A DNA stretch of 64,000 nucleotides from Quillaja saponaria (GCA_029379385.1 CM055618.1:17957071-18021070), one strand, 5' to 3'; counted from the stretch's first letter, positions 25,235 through 36,032 are shown. The notes: generated from the letters alone by a model not told the origin. Program-made: numbers and translations.

Positions 25235-26317
25235 CTGCAAAATAACAAACAGAGAAGTACTCAATTGTTATTACCGTAATCAGGAACTACTTTCTTACCC
25301 TGCATATATAATTTTTTGACATAAGCTACTTGTATTATGGAAACAAGAGAATAGTTAAATACTATAGCACTGTTGAACTTACAAGGTATTGAACAAAGTA
25401 TCTCCACTCCTTTTCTCTGAGCTCACCCTTTTGGACCTATTAACCATAGAGAATTGAATTATAATTAGTAAAAGTTGGAACAGAAGGAGGGAAAGAGAAA
25501 CATTTACTGTCTAACTTCACATTGTGCTTATATGAAAGAAGACAACAGTTGAAATAGCCTAAAACTCTATGCTTCCCTTCACTGAGCATCTTACAGGTAA
25601 CGCCAATCCCCACTCTCAAAAGAAAAATAAAATAGAGAAGTCCAAGCTGATGAAACCATCACTAGTAGCCCTAACATAGAATCAAAAACCATAAGTCCCA
25701 TCTTGATTGGCTTACAATAATTCCCATAAAAATTACCATATTGCATACCACCTATACGTTAGAATGCAACACGAAGCCTATAAACTACAACGATATGTAT
25801 AAAATTGACAGTTCTTCTGTTTTTCCATTTGGATGTCCATGACTTAATCAAACACTAGATAATAAAACCTTAGTACAGAGGAAGTTTTATGCATGCCAGT
25901 CTTCCCAATCTCCCTTTGAACTAAATGGACTATTTCCTTTTATTTTATTTTTTTACTTCAGCATTCTCACAAACCGAACAAAGTTACAGGTATAATTCCA
26001 AAATTCTAAGTCCGTACCTAATGAGAAACAATTATGAAAAAATTCCGACTACATTCTTTGACAGTAAAAAATTGTAGCAAAGATACAATTATATGCACCA
26101 CTAACCTACATGAAAAACGCGCAGATCAAAATAATGCGCAGTGAAATAATTATGAAATTGGAAGAAACAGAGTAGGTACCTTGGCTTCGTAGATGCGAGG
26201 GCCATGGTAAGCAAGAACATTTTCGCCCTCGGAGTATAGGCTGGAATTGGAGGGAGGAGAATCGCCGCCCTTGGTGTCGCCGTCGGTTGTGGAGTCGTCT
26301 TTCCACGAGTTTCCCAT

Positions 26318-27339
26318 TTCAAAGTCGGACCAAGCTAGAAGGTCAGCAGCTCGGTTGAGTGGACACAGGTCGCTGCGGTCCTGTACTACTGGCGTTTTAT
26401 TGATTTTCTCTTTTGGACTTTGTTCAAATGTAAGATGACAAGGTCGGACAAAAGGCCACGTGGTTTTTTTGAAGAAAAATAAACATGTCTTTAAAAAAGA
26501 AAAAAGAAAATATTTTTGAATTTCTTTATTAATTTTTGAACCAGATTATTATTTTTTTATAAATTTGACATAAATTAACTTACCTTTGATTATATCTAAA
26601 ATATAAATTAAATGAGTGATACATAATTTAGTTCTAGCATCACTTATTACTAATCCTAAAAAAATAATGTCAGAATTCTCATACAATATTTATGAAGAAG
26701 AAAATACTTATTTGTAATAATTTTATATCAAGTCACGTGAATAGATGATTTGAAAAATAAATAAATATTTTTTTAGTAATTTTGTAGTTAATTAATACTC
26801 AATTCCAGTCAAGAAATTTAAAATCATAAAATCAATAAATATAATATAAATTGATCACTAGTCAACCCTTTAGGATTATAAGAATTAAATTTTTCACTTA
26901 ATAATTTGATCATGAATAGAGTATCATCTTTTACAAATCAATTGACATAATTATCTATCTTGGTATATATGTATTTAATTCTCTGATTTCATCATGTACT
27001 AAAAAAAGTGATCATCATTTCTCTACCTTAAAGAAAATGAGAAATTTGTATAAATTATTGATAACAATAATTTTTATTATATAAATCAATGGAATATTGT
27101 TGTAAATGAAAGTATATTTATTAAAACTTTAATACTATATAAGCAATTTTGGTTGTATATCACTACCATAATACATTCTTTTTTGTGTGTAACTTTTACA
27201 AATGAGATTCAAAGAACAAAAAAGAAAAAAAGAGACTTTTACACTAATGAAGGAATGAATTAATCTCCATGATGGTTTGATGCTTTGCTAAATAGCTAGG
27301 CGCTTGGCTAAGGTGGGAGTTACCGATGAATGCCAGTGA
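26318..27339. other. MRG promoter side and AT-rich spacer
   Basis: The first about 120 bp above the MRG start are less AT-rich and probably its leader and core promoter. The remainder is AT-rich with no gene or repeat recognised. The 3' UTR of the peptide gene should lie just below 27340. Confidence 0.4.
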
Positions 27340-27678
27340 TTAGTGTCCCTTGCCGCCAGAACTTGGACCCGAGTCCTTAATACCTCCAAGTGTCTGATAA
27401 TTTGTAAATTTATGTCCCGCCCCAGGACTTGGACCTGAGTCCTTAATACCTCCAAGTGTTTGATAATTTGTAAATTTATGTCCCTTCCCAGGACTTGGCC
27501 CAGATTGCTTGATTGCCCCAAGAGATAACCAGTCAAACAAATCCACAGCTCCTCCCCTTACAAACTTGCTTGAATCAATTACATTATTCAATGGACGAGC
27601 TTCTGACACAAAGAAAACAGAATTGAGCAGCAAAAACAGAACAAAGAAGTTCTGGGTTTTCAGCAAACTGGCTTTCAT
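27340..27678 (-). CDS. Secreted SGP-type (PIP/PIPL) peptide precursor with three peptide repeats
   Basis: Intronless, 112 residues. An N-terminal signal peptide (hydrophobic core FFVLFLLLNSVFFV, likely cut after SEA at residue 27) is followed by a variable pro-region. Then come three copies of the SGPS...GxGH signature: SGPSPGKGH (59-67), SGPSPGAGH (81-89) and SGPSSGGKGH (103-112, the C-terminus). PIP/PIPL precursors are cut to short apoplastic peptides with hydroxyproline; Arabidopsis PIP1 signals through the receptor kinase RLK7 in immunity, and relatives act in root and stress responses. Copies 2 and 3 share KFTNYQTLGGIKDSGPS exactly. CLE, CEP and IDA signatures do not match. A TATA box lies about 90 bp upstream. 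Confidence 0.9.
   Translation of the reverse strand: MKASLLKTQNFFVLFLLLNSVFFVSEARPLNNVIDSSKFVRGGAVDLFDWLSLGAIKQSGPSPGKGHKFTNYQTLGGIKDSGPSPGAGHKFTNYQTLGGIKDSGPSSGGKGH
27343..27477 (-). repeat. Tandem 66/69-bp coding repeat in the peptide precursor
   Basis: Residues 68-89 (27412..27477) and 90-112 (27343..27411) are a tandem repeat of KFTNYQTLGGIKDSGPS plus a short GxGH tail. The DNA copies differ at only a few bases over 66 bp, so the duplication is recent or homogenised. The last copy has one extra Gly codon. Confidence 0.9.
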
Positions 27679-27765
27679 TTTGTATTAACAAAAATAATTG
27701 TGGGTTTGGTGAAAATCCCAAAATGAATATTGAAAAGGGTGTGATTTTTGTGAAGCAAGAAGAAC

Positions 27766-27776
27766 CTTTATTTATA
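27766..27776 (-). promoter_or_regulatory. TATA box of the triple-repeat peptide gene
   Basis: TATAAATAAAG read on the minus strand, about 90 bp upstream of the start at 27678. Confidence 0.55.
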
Positions 27777-27859
27777 ATGTGTAAAGCAGGACAGTGGGGA
27801 TGGAAGATTGGGGTTTGGTAACTTTGGTTCCTTTGACTATGGCATTGAAGATTGCACAT

Positions 27860-29090
27860 TTGAAAATGTGTAGGAAACAGCTTGGGAAGTTCTTCAATTT
27901 CTATTGTACTGGTCTAAAATAGAAATGAAGAAAAGAACACCAAAAATAAGGAAAATAGAAGGGATTGCGTGTTTAATTTGAAGGGGGCTATAGAAAAATT
28001 TATGTTGAAAGTGGAAGTCAGTGTTTGATTTTTATTTTATTTTCATTTTCATTTTCATTTTTTCCGCCATGCACTTGACAATCCAAGCCATTAAGTGTGT
28101 GTAAGACCAGCTTGAAGACCGAAGACCATATGCAATTCAAAACTTGAATAAGACAGACTAAATTTTTCACTATACTAATTGGAGTTTCATATATTTGAAA
28201 CTAAATTAAACAGTTGTTTATAGTGTCATTTGAAATACAAGGTAACAGAAAAATTATGAAAATTGAGTAAGTGATTAAATTTACGACTTTTTTATAAGAA
28301 AATTCGAAATTAATAAGATAAAAAATAAAATAAAATTTTCTTGATCATCAAATCTAACACAAGAAGTTATTTTATATTATAATGGATCATTTATAAGTTC
28401 AATTAATTTCCAATGTCTAAAAAAAAAAAAAAAAAATTTGCAACTCAAGAAGTATACATGATTTGACTTATTTACATCAGTACAAAGAATACACAGAATA
28501 CACGGCACCACGGGGCTGTCGTGTTCAAATGCCCTTTTTACTCAGTTTCAACTTTCAACTGAACTTACTAGTAGTTGCCTTTTGATTAGGTCTTAGTTTT
28601 AAATGAATTGGGCTGAAAACAGGTCTAGAACACTTGGGAGCCCAATAGAATGTATTTCTGCCCTACATTTGATTTACATTCATTTGGTGATAAACTTTTG
28701 ATGCTCTCATCTCTTGTGGATTTTGCACATAATTTTTTAAGAGATGAAACAACTTATCTATTTTCAAAATTATTTTTTTATTAAAAAAATGAGCATTTTA
28801 TTTATCTTAAGATTTTAGACATCAGTTTCTGATTGACGATTTACTGTCAAGTATATATATACACAAAAAAATAAAATTCTCAAAGATGATCAGAATCAAT
28901 TTTTAATAATGCAAATCATCTAAAAAGGTGAGAGTTCCCATATAAAAAATATACATACTGTAAAACACATTCATTTAGCTGAGTACAAATACGCGCAGAC
29001 CATTAGATTTATAGACAAAAGGGAACCATCTTGGTTGTTTTAATTACAAACAATTGAGATCCTATGTAGTTATTTTAGGTGGCTCTTTTA
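27860..29090. other. AT-rich spacer upstream of the peptide gene
   Basis: Contains the distal promoter of the peptide gene, short TTTTCA repeats near 28037-28060 and a poly-A run near 28421-28436. No gene was recognised. Confidence 0.4.
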
Positions 29091-29530
29091 AAATAATTTT
29101 TTAAATATTTATGAGAATTTTACTAATTATAGTTTCCTCACATATATTCAAATTGAGCGAGTCAATAAAGCAACCACACATTTTTAGTTATCAATCTAAC
29201 CCCTTTGACTATTTATTAAGATCTTTGATTACAATTACTATACCTTAATGATTAAATACACTCATTAAAAAAAAAAACTTAATAGTAAGATATGAGCAAT
29301 TTCGCGATTTTCCTTTCTTATTATTAATTTTTTTTTAATTCCATGACATGATGTCTGACAGAAACAAATTCTTCCATGTAGCCCAAAGTAGGGCTACATG
29401 CATTTAAGTAGGGAGTCCAAAATGTCATTAATTTGTGAAACTAATTATTTTAATAAAAAATATTTCTTACATTATCATTAGAGTAATCTAGGTAAAAATT
29501 ACATTTGTTATATCATTCTTATATAGGTTA
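29091..29530. repeat. Copy 1 of a dispersed ~430-bp duplication upstream of UGT84B
   Basis: This segment is similar to 30657-31111 in the same orientation. Shared landmarks are a stretch ending CCATGACATGATG, then ACAGAAACAAATTCTTCCAT, then TAGGGCTA(C/T)ATGCATTTAA, then ATGTCATTAATTTGT, ending near ATCATTCTTATATAG. The similarity was found by eye and is diverged by small indels. Confidence 0.75.
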
Positions 29531-30656
29531 TTTTTACAATATTTACAATATGAATTCAAAGAATGATTCTTCATCATATACTTGCAGCCCCATTCATCAA
29601 ATCTAAAATTCAAAGTAATTAATATCATAATTTTTTTACATTAAAAAAGAAAAGTGAAAATATAGAAGAGAAAAAAGAAATAGAGTAAGCAGAAAGAATC
29701 GTACCTATGGAGTTTTGGGCCTTTGGCGTTTGAAGTTTGGGATTTGTGGTCTGTGGCTGGTTTCAGCTTCCATTCTCTCCCCTTCTACCATATCCCTCTT
29801 CATTCTACATTTGATATCTCCTTCTCATGCTTACAAAACAAAAAGGAAAACAAAAACAATTCTGATGCAAATCAGGGCTCATAACTGCCCTCAAGCAATC
29901 GATTATTTTCTGTTCAAAGAGAAGCAGATGCATCAATCCTCATGAATTGTGAATCTCTACCAAATTCTCCCCAAATTGGGGCCAAAATCTTGCCCAAAAT
30001 TAAGGAAATACCAACGAAACTACAGGGAGAGAAATGAATGCAGAGAGGGAGGATTTTGTGGAAACCAGAAATTTTGACTAATTTCCGAAACATTGGAAAG
30101 CATTTAAGGGGAGGGTGATTCTGTCTCCTATGTATGGAAAGATTGGTACCTTCTTTCCTGCACTTCTTTGACTCCATCACTACCATCTCCTCCACTTTTA
30201 AACTTTCAATAGAAATAGAAGTGAAGATTGAAATCTGGTTTGCTGGAGTCCAAAGATTTATGCGAAATTTGAGCTAAATTTGGGGCTAGATTTTAGGTAA
30301 TGGATGGAAGCAAATTTGGGGCTCTTCTTTGACTTACGGACTACATCTCGTTCTTCTATGCAGATGCCATAGATGGTACCTTGCAAACGTACCACCCGTA
30401 CTGAACAATTTCGCACAATATTTCAACAATGAACAGGGACTATAGTGAGGGAAAACCTAGTGTAGAATGTACAGTGAGGCTCCCTCAGAGAACGAAAATC
30501 CGCACTTTTTATCTTTGTAATAGATAAATAGAAATAGATAGATAATAGAAACAGATTTTATATATATGATTTTCTAAAATATTTATTCTAGTGGCTAGAT
30601 ATTGATTTTAAGTTATCAATTTGAAAGATATCAAGTTTTAAATAAATTATTTTTAA
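29531..30656. other. Unassigned segment between the two duplicate copies
   Basis: Bases 29700-30480 are less AT-rich than the flanks and contain small open frames on the minus strand (29705-29803, 32 codons; 29914-30195, 93 codons). Neither has recognisable domains. It could be the leader and promoter of a lost or non-coding transcription unit, but I cannot assign it. Confidence 0.35.
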
Positions 30657-31111
30657 TTTTAAAAAACGTGTTATTTATATTAAAATTATAAAAAATTTAC
30701 TTCTCATAATCTCTTAAAATATATTCCAATCCAACAAATCAATAAAACAATAACACATTTTCAATCACCCACTAATTCCTTGGACTATTTACTAAAATCT
30801 TAAATTACAATTATTACATCTTAATAATTAAATACACTAAAAATATTAGTTAAAAAAACACTTAACAATAAGATCTGTGCAATCTTGGAGATTTTATTTC
30901 CTTATTCATTTTTCATTTATTTCATGACATGATGACTAACAGAAACAAATTCTTCCATATAGCCCAAAATTTATAGGGCTATATGCATTTAACTAGGGGG
31001 TCCAATGTCATTAATTTGTATTATTTAAATAAAAAATATTTATTACATTAGCATTAGGGTAATCTAGCAAAAATCGCATTTGGTATTAAATTTATATCAT
31101 TCTTATATAGT
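30657..31111. repeat. Copy 2 of the ~430-bp duplication, directly upstream of UGT84B
   Basis: Same segment as 29091-29530, ending about 330 bp before the UGT start. It may hold promoter elements of that gene. Confidence 0.75.
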
Positions 31112-31334
31112 TTTTATTAAGGATGTTCTAGGATCACCATTAAAAGATAATAATTAGTGCTAAAAAGAATATAATAATTGTAGTGATTAAAGTTTAAAAT
31201 ATTTTTAAAATAGTAATATATTAATTGTATAATAATAAAATTAATGTCAACTACTATAACAAAGGCTAAATAAAAATAAAAATAATAAAATAATACCATC
31301 TTCACAAATGTCCTTTATAAAAAATTCTCTCATC

Positions 31335-31343
31335 TATATATAT
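31335..31343 (+). promoter_or_regulatory. TATA box of the UGT gene
   Basis: CTATATATATAG, about 100 bp upstream of the ATG at 31440. It argues that the upstream ATG at 31308 in the same frame is not used. Confidence 0.6.
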
Positions 31344-31439
31344 AGAGAAGCAATTGAAAGTCAAAATCATTACTCTTTCATGCACACGCTAAGCAACGCT
31401 GTGTCACTTGTCTCTCTCCCTGAGTCAAAAATTGAAACA

Positions 31440-32858
31440 ATGGCTGCTAACCCAGAATTACATGTTCTAATGGTCTCCCAGCCCTACCAAGGCCATTTGA
31501 ATCCAATGCTCAAGTTTGCCATACGCCTTGCCTCTAAGGGCATCCATGTCACTCTTGCAACCACTGAAATAGCCCGCCATCGCATGTTTAAGCACAAGAC
31601 CTCCATTGCCAGTCACCTAGAAACAGATTCTGAAAACCCTTCAATTCAACTTGCATTTTTCTCTGATGGCCTTACCCTCGATTTTGATCGCGATGCCAAC
31701 TTTGATTCCTATCTAAATTCCATGAGAATCGCAGGTTCCGAAAACTTCTCAAAGCTTGTCACCAACCTCACCAATAAGGGTCAAAAATTTTCATGCATAA
31801 TTGTCAATCCCTTTGTGCCATGGTTTGTTGATGTAGCTGTGGATCATGGAATCCCTTGTGCTATGCTTTGGATCCAAGCTTGTGCTATTTATTCTATTTA
31901 CTATCGCTACTTTAAAAATGTAAACCCATTTCCAAAATTTGAAAACCCAAATGAATCTTTTGAATTGCCTGGAATCCCTTCGTTGAAAGTAAAAGATTTA
32001 CCTTCTTTTATCCTCCCTTCAAGCCTTCCCTGTTTCTATGAAATAGTTTCTGAATTCGTTAAAAGGTTGGATAAAGTGAATTGGGTTTTGGGTTCTTCCT
32101 TTTATGAACTTGAGGAAGAGATAGTGAAATCCATGGATTCACTAACCCCAATTTACCCAATTGGGCCATTGGTGTCACCACTTTTATTGGGAGAAAAGGA
32201 AAGTGATTCAGTTAGTGTTGATATGTGGAATACAGAGGATTCTTGCATAAAATGGCTTGACAATAAGCAAGAATGCTCTGTTATTTATATCTCATTTGGA
32301 AGCATAACTGTGCTTAATCAACAGCAGGTGGACAATATAGCTATGGCTTTGAAAAACACCAAAAAACCATTCCTTTGGGTAATGAAGCCACCAGAGAAAG
32401 ATTCTGATAAAAAAATTGGTGAATTGCCATCTGAGTTTTTGGAAGAAACTAAAGGGATGGGTTTGGTGGTCACATGGTGCCCTCAAGAGAAGGTGTTAAT
32501 GCACAAAGCTGTGGGTTGTTTTATGACTCACTGTGGGTGGAATTCGACATTGGAGACAGTGGTTGCTGGGGTGCCTGTTATTGGTCATCCAAACTGGACG
32601 GATCAGCCTACAAATTCTTTTCTTTTAGCCCAAGTTTTTAAAAATGGTGTGAGAATGAAATTTGGGGAAGATGGAGTTGTTGGTGCAGAAGAGGTGGAGA
32701 GGTGTATTATGGAAGTCATGGAAGGACCAAGATCTGAAGAGATGAGGAGCAGAGCAATGGAGTTTAAGGTGGCAGCAAAGAAAGCATTGGAGATTGGTGG
32801 TTCCTCTTATGGGAATATTAAAAAGTTTATCAGTGAAATTATTGGGAAGTCCACCTAG
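31440..32858 (+). CDS. UDP-glycosyltransferase, UGT84B-like (family 1)
   Basis: Intronless, 472 residues, the normal family length. The start MAANPELHVLMVSQPYQGHL places the catalytic His at residue 19. The C-terminal PSPG box (about residues 346-389) runs from WCPQEKVLMHKAVGCFMTHC through GWNSTLETVV to PNWTDQ, with the ending Gln favouring UDP-glucose. The acceptor-side segments (IQLAFFSDGL, PFVPWFVDVA, CAMLWIQACAIYSIYYRYF, YPIGPLVSPLLLG) resemble UGT84B1, which makes acyl-glucose esters such as IAA-glucose. So a carboxylic-acid acceptor (auxin or phenolic acid) is likely but not proven. The frame is open 44 codons further upstream, but the TATA box lies inside that extension. Confidence 0.93.
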   Translation: MAANPELHVLMVSQPYQGHLNPMLKFAIRLASKGIHVTLATTEIARHRMFKHKTSIASHLETDSENPSIQLAFFSDGLTLDFDRDANFDSYLNSMRIAGSENFSKLVTNLTNKGQKFSCIIVNPFVPWFVDVAVDHGIPCAMLWIQACAIYSIYYRYFKNVNPFPKFENPNESFELPGIPSLKVKDLPSFILPSSLPCFYEIVSEFVKRLDKVNWVLGSSFYELEEEIVKSMDSLTPIYPIGPLVSPLLLGEKESDSVSVDMWNTEDSCIKWLDNKQECSVIYISFGSITVLNQQQVDNIAMALKNTKKPFLWVMKPPEKDSDKKIGELPSEFLEETKGMGLVVTWCPQEKVLMHKAVGCFMTHCGWNSTLETVVAGVPVIGHPNWTDQPTNSFLLAQVFKNGVRMKFGEDGVVGAEEVERCIMEVMEGPRSEEMRSRAMEFKVAAKKALEIGGSSYGNIKKFISEIIGKST

Positions 32859-34754
32859 ATTTGGTTTTATTTTATCTTGCTATTTGATTCTAGTTGATAT
32901 GGTTTTACATTCATGTCTGTTATGAAAATGGTTTTCTTAAATAGTGTCTTTAATTTTTGAGGTAATAAATTTTATAACTTTTATGCATGTTGATTATAAT
33001 TTCAAATTCATATAATAAATATAGAATTATTATTTAATTTACTAAATGTTAATAGATAAATCTATACATTCCCAGTAAATAAAATCATAACATTAGTCCA
33101 TTTATTAAAATTAAAGAAAATGATGATTGTTACTAAAGACATATATCATATTTTTATCTACTAACAACGTAAAATTTAAACAGTGATCAATATTAATTCA
33201 TAAATAAACTACTTCTAGTTAAGAAATTGTTCACGTGTTTATTTATTAATCTGTCCACATAAATTAACAATTTATTCATTTTGTTTAAAATCAACCTCAA
33301 CTTTTTCTCATAAATGAACTTTATCCCCAATATTGATAATTTATATACATGCAAGAAAATTTTCATATTCAAATTAAATCAAAATAAAATGGGTCAAGAT
33401 TCATTTATAAAAAAAGAAAAGAAGGTAAAGTAGATTATTAGACATGACATATATACATTCACATACTTTTACTCATAATTTTTATGAGTAATTTAGTATG
33501 ACAAAAATAATACGTGAATAAAAAGAAAAAAGCTAGGTAAAATTACAAGTTGGTAAAAAGGATATTTGCCTAGAAGAAAGGAAACAACTAACAGTTGATT
33601 TGTAAAGTGTAAACCACTTAACAAAGACTCCAATTGTCAATTAGGCCTTAGTTTAATTGACTGAAACGGGTGTGTTTTATTTTCATGTTTTGTAATGATA
33701 TTAATAAATTAAGTAGTAATTGAATTTAGAATTTCTGATTAAATGGAAGAGCTTCCGTCAATTGTTACTCTTAATGTTGAATTTGTTTGGGATGGAGCGA
33801 TTGGTAGAGAGCCAATTTAGGGGTTATCTAGGGTGTCCCAGAGAGTGAACTTGCAAAAGTGAATAGAGGATGGGTGAGGTTCTGTAGACCCTCCGATGAC
33901 GAAGTCAATGAAGATAAGCAAATATATAGGGATTGATAATATGTCAATCATAAATTTCATCACCATGCCCTTCCATATTAGTTTCCAATTTTTAGTAAAA
34001 AGAATTAATCAATCCTGAAACCTAAGTTATAGGATGGGGCGAGCAAGAAATTATGTAAACCTTATAGCCTGTCCGACCATCAAATTATAATTCAAGGAAG
34101 AAAAAATATTCCGTTGTTTCCTTTTAATTGAAGACACCCAGATTCGTTAATCTCAGAAAGGATTGCAGTCCACCAGTTGAAGATTCCAACATGTTGGTGA
34201 ACCATTTTCTCGTCCATCAATTGTGAAAAGTGAAGAAGCATTAGAGGTACATACACATACACTTATCTTGTCCATTAATATCTTGGCTTGACTGAAGGTA
34301 CACTCTAATTCTTGTAAACTTTCTTTGCTTCTAAAAATTTAAGTAAAATGCTACACATTCTATTCTACGAAACTTTTCTTTTTTCTACTTTTGCCCTGAC
34401 TGTTCTACCAAGTATCAAGTCATAGTTAAAAGAAAAAGCATAGGTAGTTAATAATTAAGAATCTTACAATCTTTGTTAGTGATTCCGATTTCAAAGGCTG
34501 TGAATCCATGACCCAGAGTGTATGCCAGCACCATAAATAACTTTCAAACAGTTTCTAATTAAGGCTTCATGAATAGGTGTCCATCATCTGTCTATATTTT
34601 CAACTTTTGGACAGACCAGAATGTGAATAAGCAAGTGAAAATGCCCACAATCTCTAGGGCTGGTGGAAAGTTTCAGTCAACAACCTTCTTTTCTAGGTTC
34701 CACACCAAAAAGTCCTTTACCGTTCATACCCCCCACTTCCCTTGCAATAGTGTG
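32859..34754. other. UGT 3' UTR and spacer
   Basis: AT-rich to about 33,770, then a less AT-rich part to 34,750 that should include distal promoter sequence of the next gene. No gene, RNA or transposon end was recognised. The frame at 34569-34763 has no features. Confidence 0.4.
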
Positions 34755-34763
34755 TATATATAA
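34755..34763 (+). promoter_or_regulatory. TATA box of the single-copy SGP peptide gene
   Basis: TATATATAAAG, about 165 bp upstream of the ATG at 34925. Confidence 0.6.
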
Positions 34764-34924
34764 AGACTGATTAGCTTAGGCAATGCAGCAATGGTGATTC
34801 CAAACCATTCTTTTCACGCCCAAAACTTTCTTGCATATAAACAAACTTTTCAAACACTGGGTTTTTATATATCTATCAGCAATTGGTTTAGAGATTGATC
34901 ACTAATACTACCACAACATCAAGC

Positions 34925-35173
34925 ATGAGGCAAACTGTTTTAGTTCTTATGGTCCTGCAGATGATGCTGTTTCTGACACTGCCGTGTGTTGTAAATTGTA
35001 GAATCCTTATGTCAGCAGTGAAGAAAATAGAGCTTGATAGAGAAGCTGTAGATGGGTTTAAGTTTCTCAGAATGACTTCTCTGGCAGACGAGACGATCAG
35101 CAGAATTTTGGTCAGTGCTAACCAAGTGCACATATTGGCTTCAGGACCTAGCAGAAAAGGTGCTGGTCACTAA
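34925..35173 (+). CDS. Secreted SGP-type (PIP-like) peptide precursor, single peptide
   Basis: Intronless, 82 residues. The start MRQTVLVLMVLQMMLFLTLP forms a typical signal peptide, likely cut after VNC (residue 25). A 45-residue pro-region follows. The C-terminus is ILASGPSRKGAGH, ending exactly at the stop as in PIP1/PIP2-type precursors (SGPSxGxGH class). These are processed to 11-13-residue apoplastic ligands; the known PIP receptor is RLK7. An ATG at 34895 is in frame, but the extension MITNTTTTSS would push the hydrophobic core away from the N-terminus, so the second Met is preferred. The gene is oriented away from the triple-repeat precursor, with the UGT between them. Confidence 0.9.
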   Translation: MRQTVLVLMVLQMMLFLTLPCVVNCRILMSAVKKIELDREAVDGFKFLRMTSLADETISRILVSANQVHILASGPSRKGAGH

Positions 35174-36032
35174 CCATGTTTCACCTTTCAGCTTCGGTTT
35201 TTATTTTTTTATTTTTTATTTTTTTTAAGGCTTCACTTCATTCATTTGGTTGCCTCGACCTTCGCCAGCGTATTTTTTTCTATTTCTTTTGGCTGGGAAA
35301 AAGTTTATATCATGTAACAGTTCTGCAGTATATGTAAATATAGGGTCTACTTCAAGTCCTTCGATTTGTCTTGGTCTACTGCAGTATGCAGTACAAATTC
35401 AGTTCAAATACATTTACAGGGATCAAATACATGGCATATTGGGGAGCAGTTCATCTCATTGACATATATTTTTTAATGCACTCATTGAAAGTTTATAAAG
35501 TTTAGTTGTAAGGGGCGCACAAAGTATGTCACTGCACGGGGATGCGATTCGCCGAGTTGGGGCAAACAAAGCAGTCCAGCCCCTACCAGATTAGGAATGC
35601 GACGTGACATGTTGTATCGGCGCCTGAATTCTAAAGAAGCTAGTTGATGACCATAAAATTCTAATAGCAAATGCTACGATCAGATGTAGTATTGATATTC
35701 TCTGTCGAGACTAAGGGGGTGAGAGAAAATGGAGAAAGAAAGTACAGATTTTGAGCTTTATTTTGGATTTAAGTTTGTTATGTTTGTTGAAAAACTTTAT
35801 ATTACACAGATTCTCAGCAGGGACCATAGAGTTTTCATGATGGTAATAAACCTTAATTTATCACAAATAATGCAGGTCTCCAATACAGTACTGGTCATCA
35901 CACTTGAAGGAAATTAAGAAAGAAAATACATAGCTAATTGTAATTTACAATCTACATAAACTAAAGATACTGCAAATAACATACCAGCTCAGAAACTTCA
36001 AAGAAGGTCATTGTACGCGGAAACCTAAATAA
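35174..36032. other. 3' UTR of the peptide gene, then a short GC-richer segment
   Basis: 35196-35226 is T-rich. 35505-35650 is distinctly GC-richer than its neighbours; its minus strand is open for 62 codons (35482-35670, containing RRRYNMSRRIPNLVGAGLLC), and I could not recognise it. The part just below 36033 should be the receptor kinase 3' UTR. Confidence 0.35.

Larger units (their letters stand above)
20431..26317 (-). pseudogene. MRG1/MRG2-type chromodomain protein, frame interrupted
   Basis: MRG proteins read H3K4/K36 methylation and recruit NuA4-type acetylation. Eleven exons fit: 26180..26317, 25383..25436, 25221..25234, 24526..24671, 23698..23734, 23273..23313, 22819..22917, 22095..22174, 21729..21899, 20928..21013 and 20431..20485. 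They total 921 bp. The start is MGNSWKDDS; the chromodomain includes YHGPRIYEAK, EWRYFVQYL and WDEWVGVDRLMKHTEEN. A basic KRKKRKND linker leads to the MRG domain (KIQIPSTLRKQLVDDW, GIRCYFDKALPVMLLYKKE, AIYGAEHLLHLF) and an end FFLSAYDGT. One extra base breaks the expected frame in each of exons 5 (G run at 23721-23726), 9 (G run at the acceptor, 21897-21900) and 10 (near 20954-20956). Removing three bases leaves 306 codons, the family length. It may be a young pseudogene or carry assembly errors. Confidence 0.75.

Noticed and set aside
27340..27678. CLE or CEP peptide gene
   Set aside because: The GxGH endings resemble CEP tails, but the SGPS core and lack of the CEP DxFRPT start or CLE RxVPSGP-type signature place it in the PIP/PIPL class.
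29914..30195. 93-codon minus-strand gene
   Set aside because: No domain, no splice partners and no recognisable family; kept only as an unassigned segment.
31308..31439. N-terminal extension of the UGT
   Set aside because: The extra 44 codons include the TATA box region and do not resemble family N-termini; the ATG at 31440 matches the usual start.
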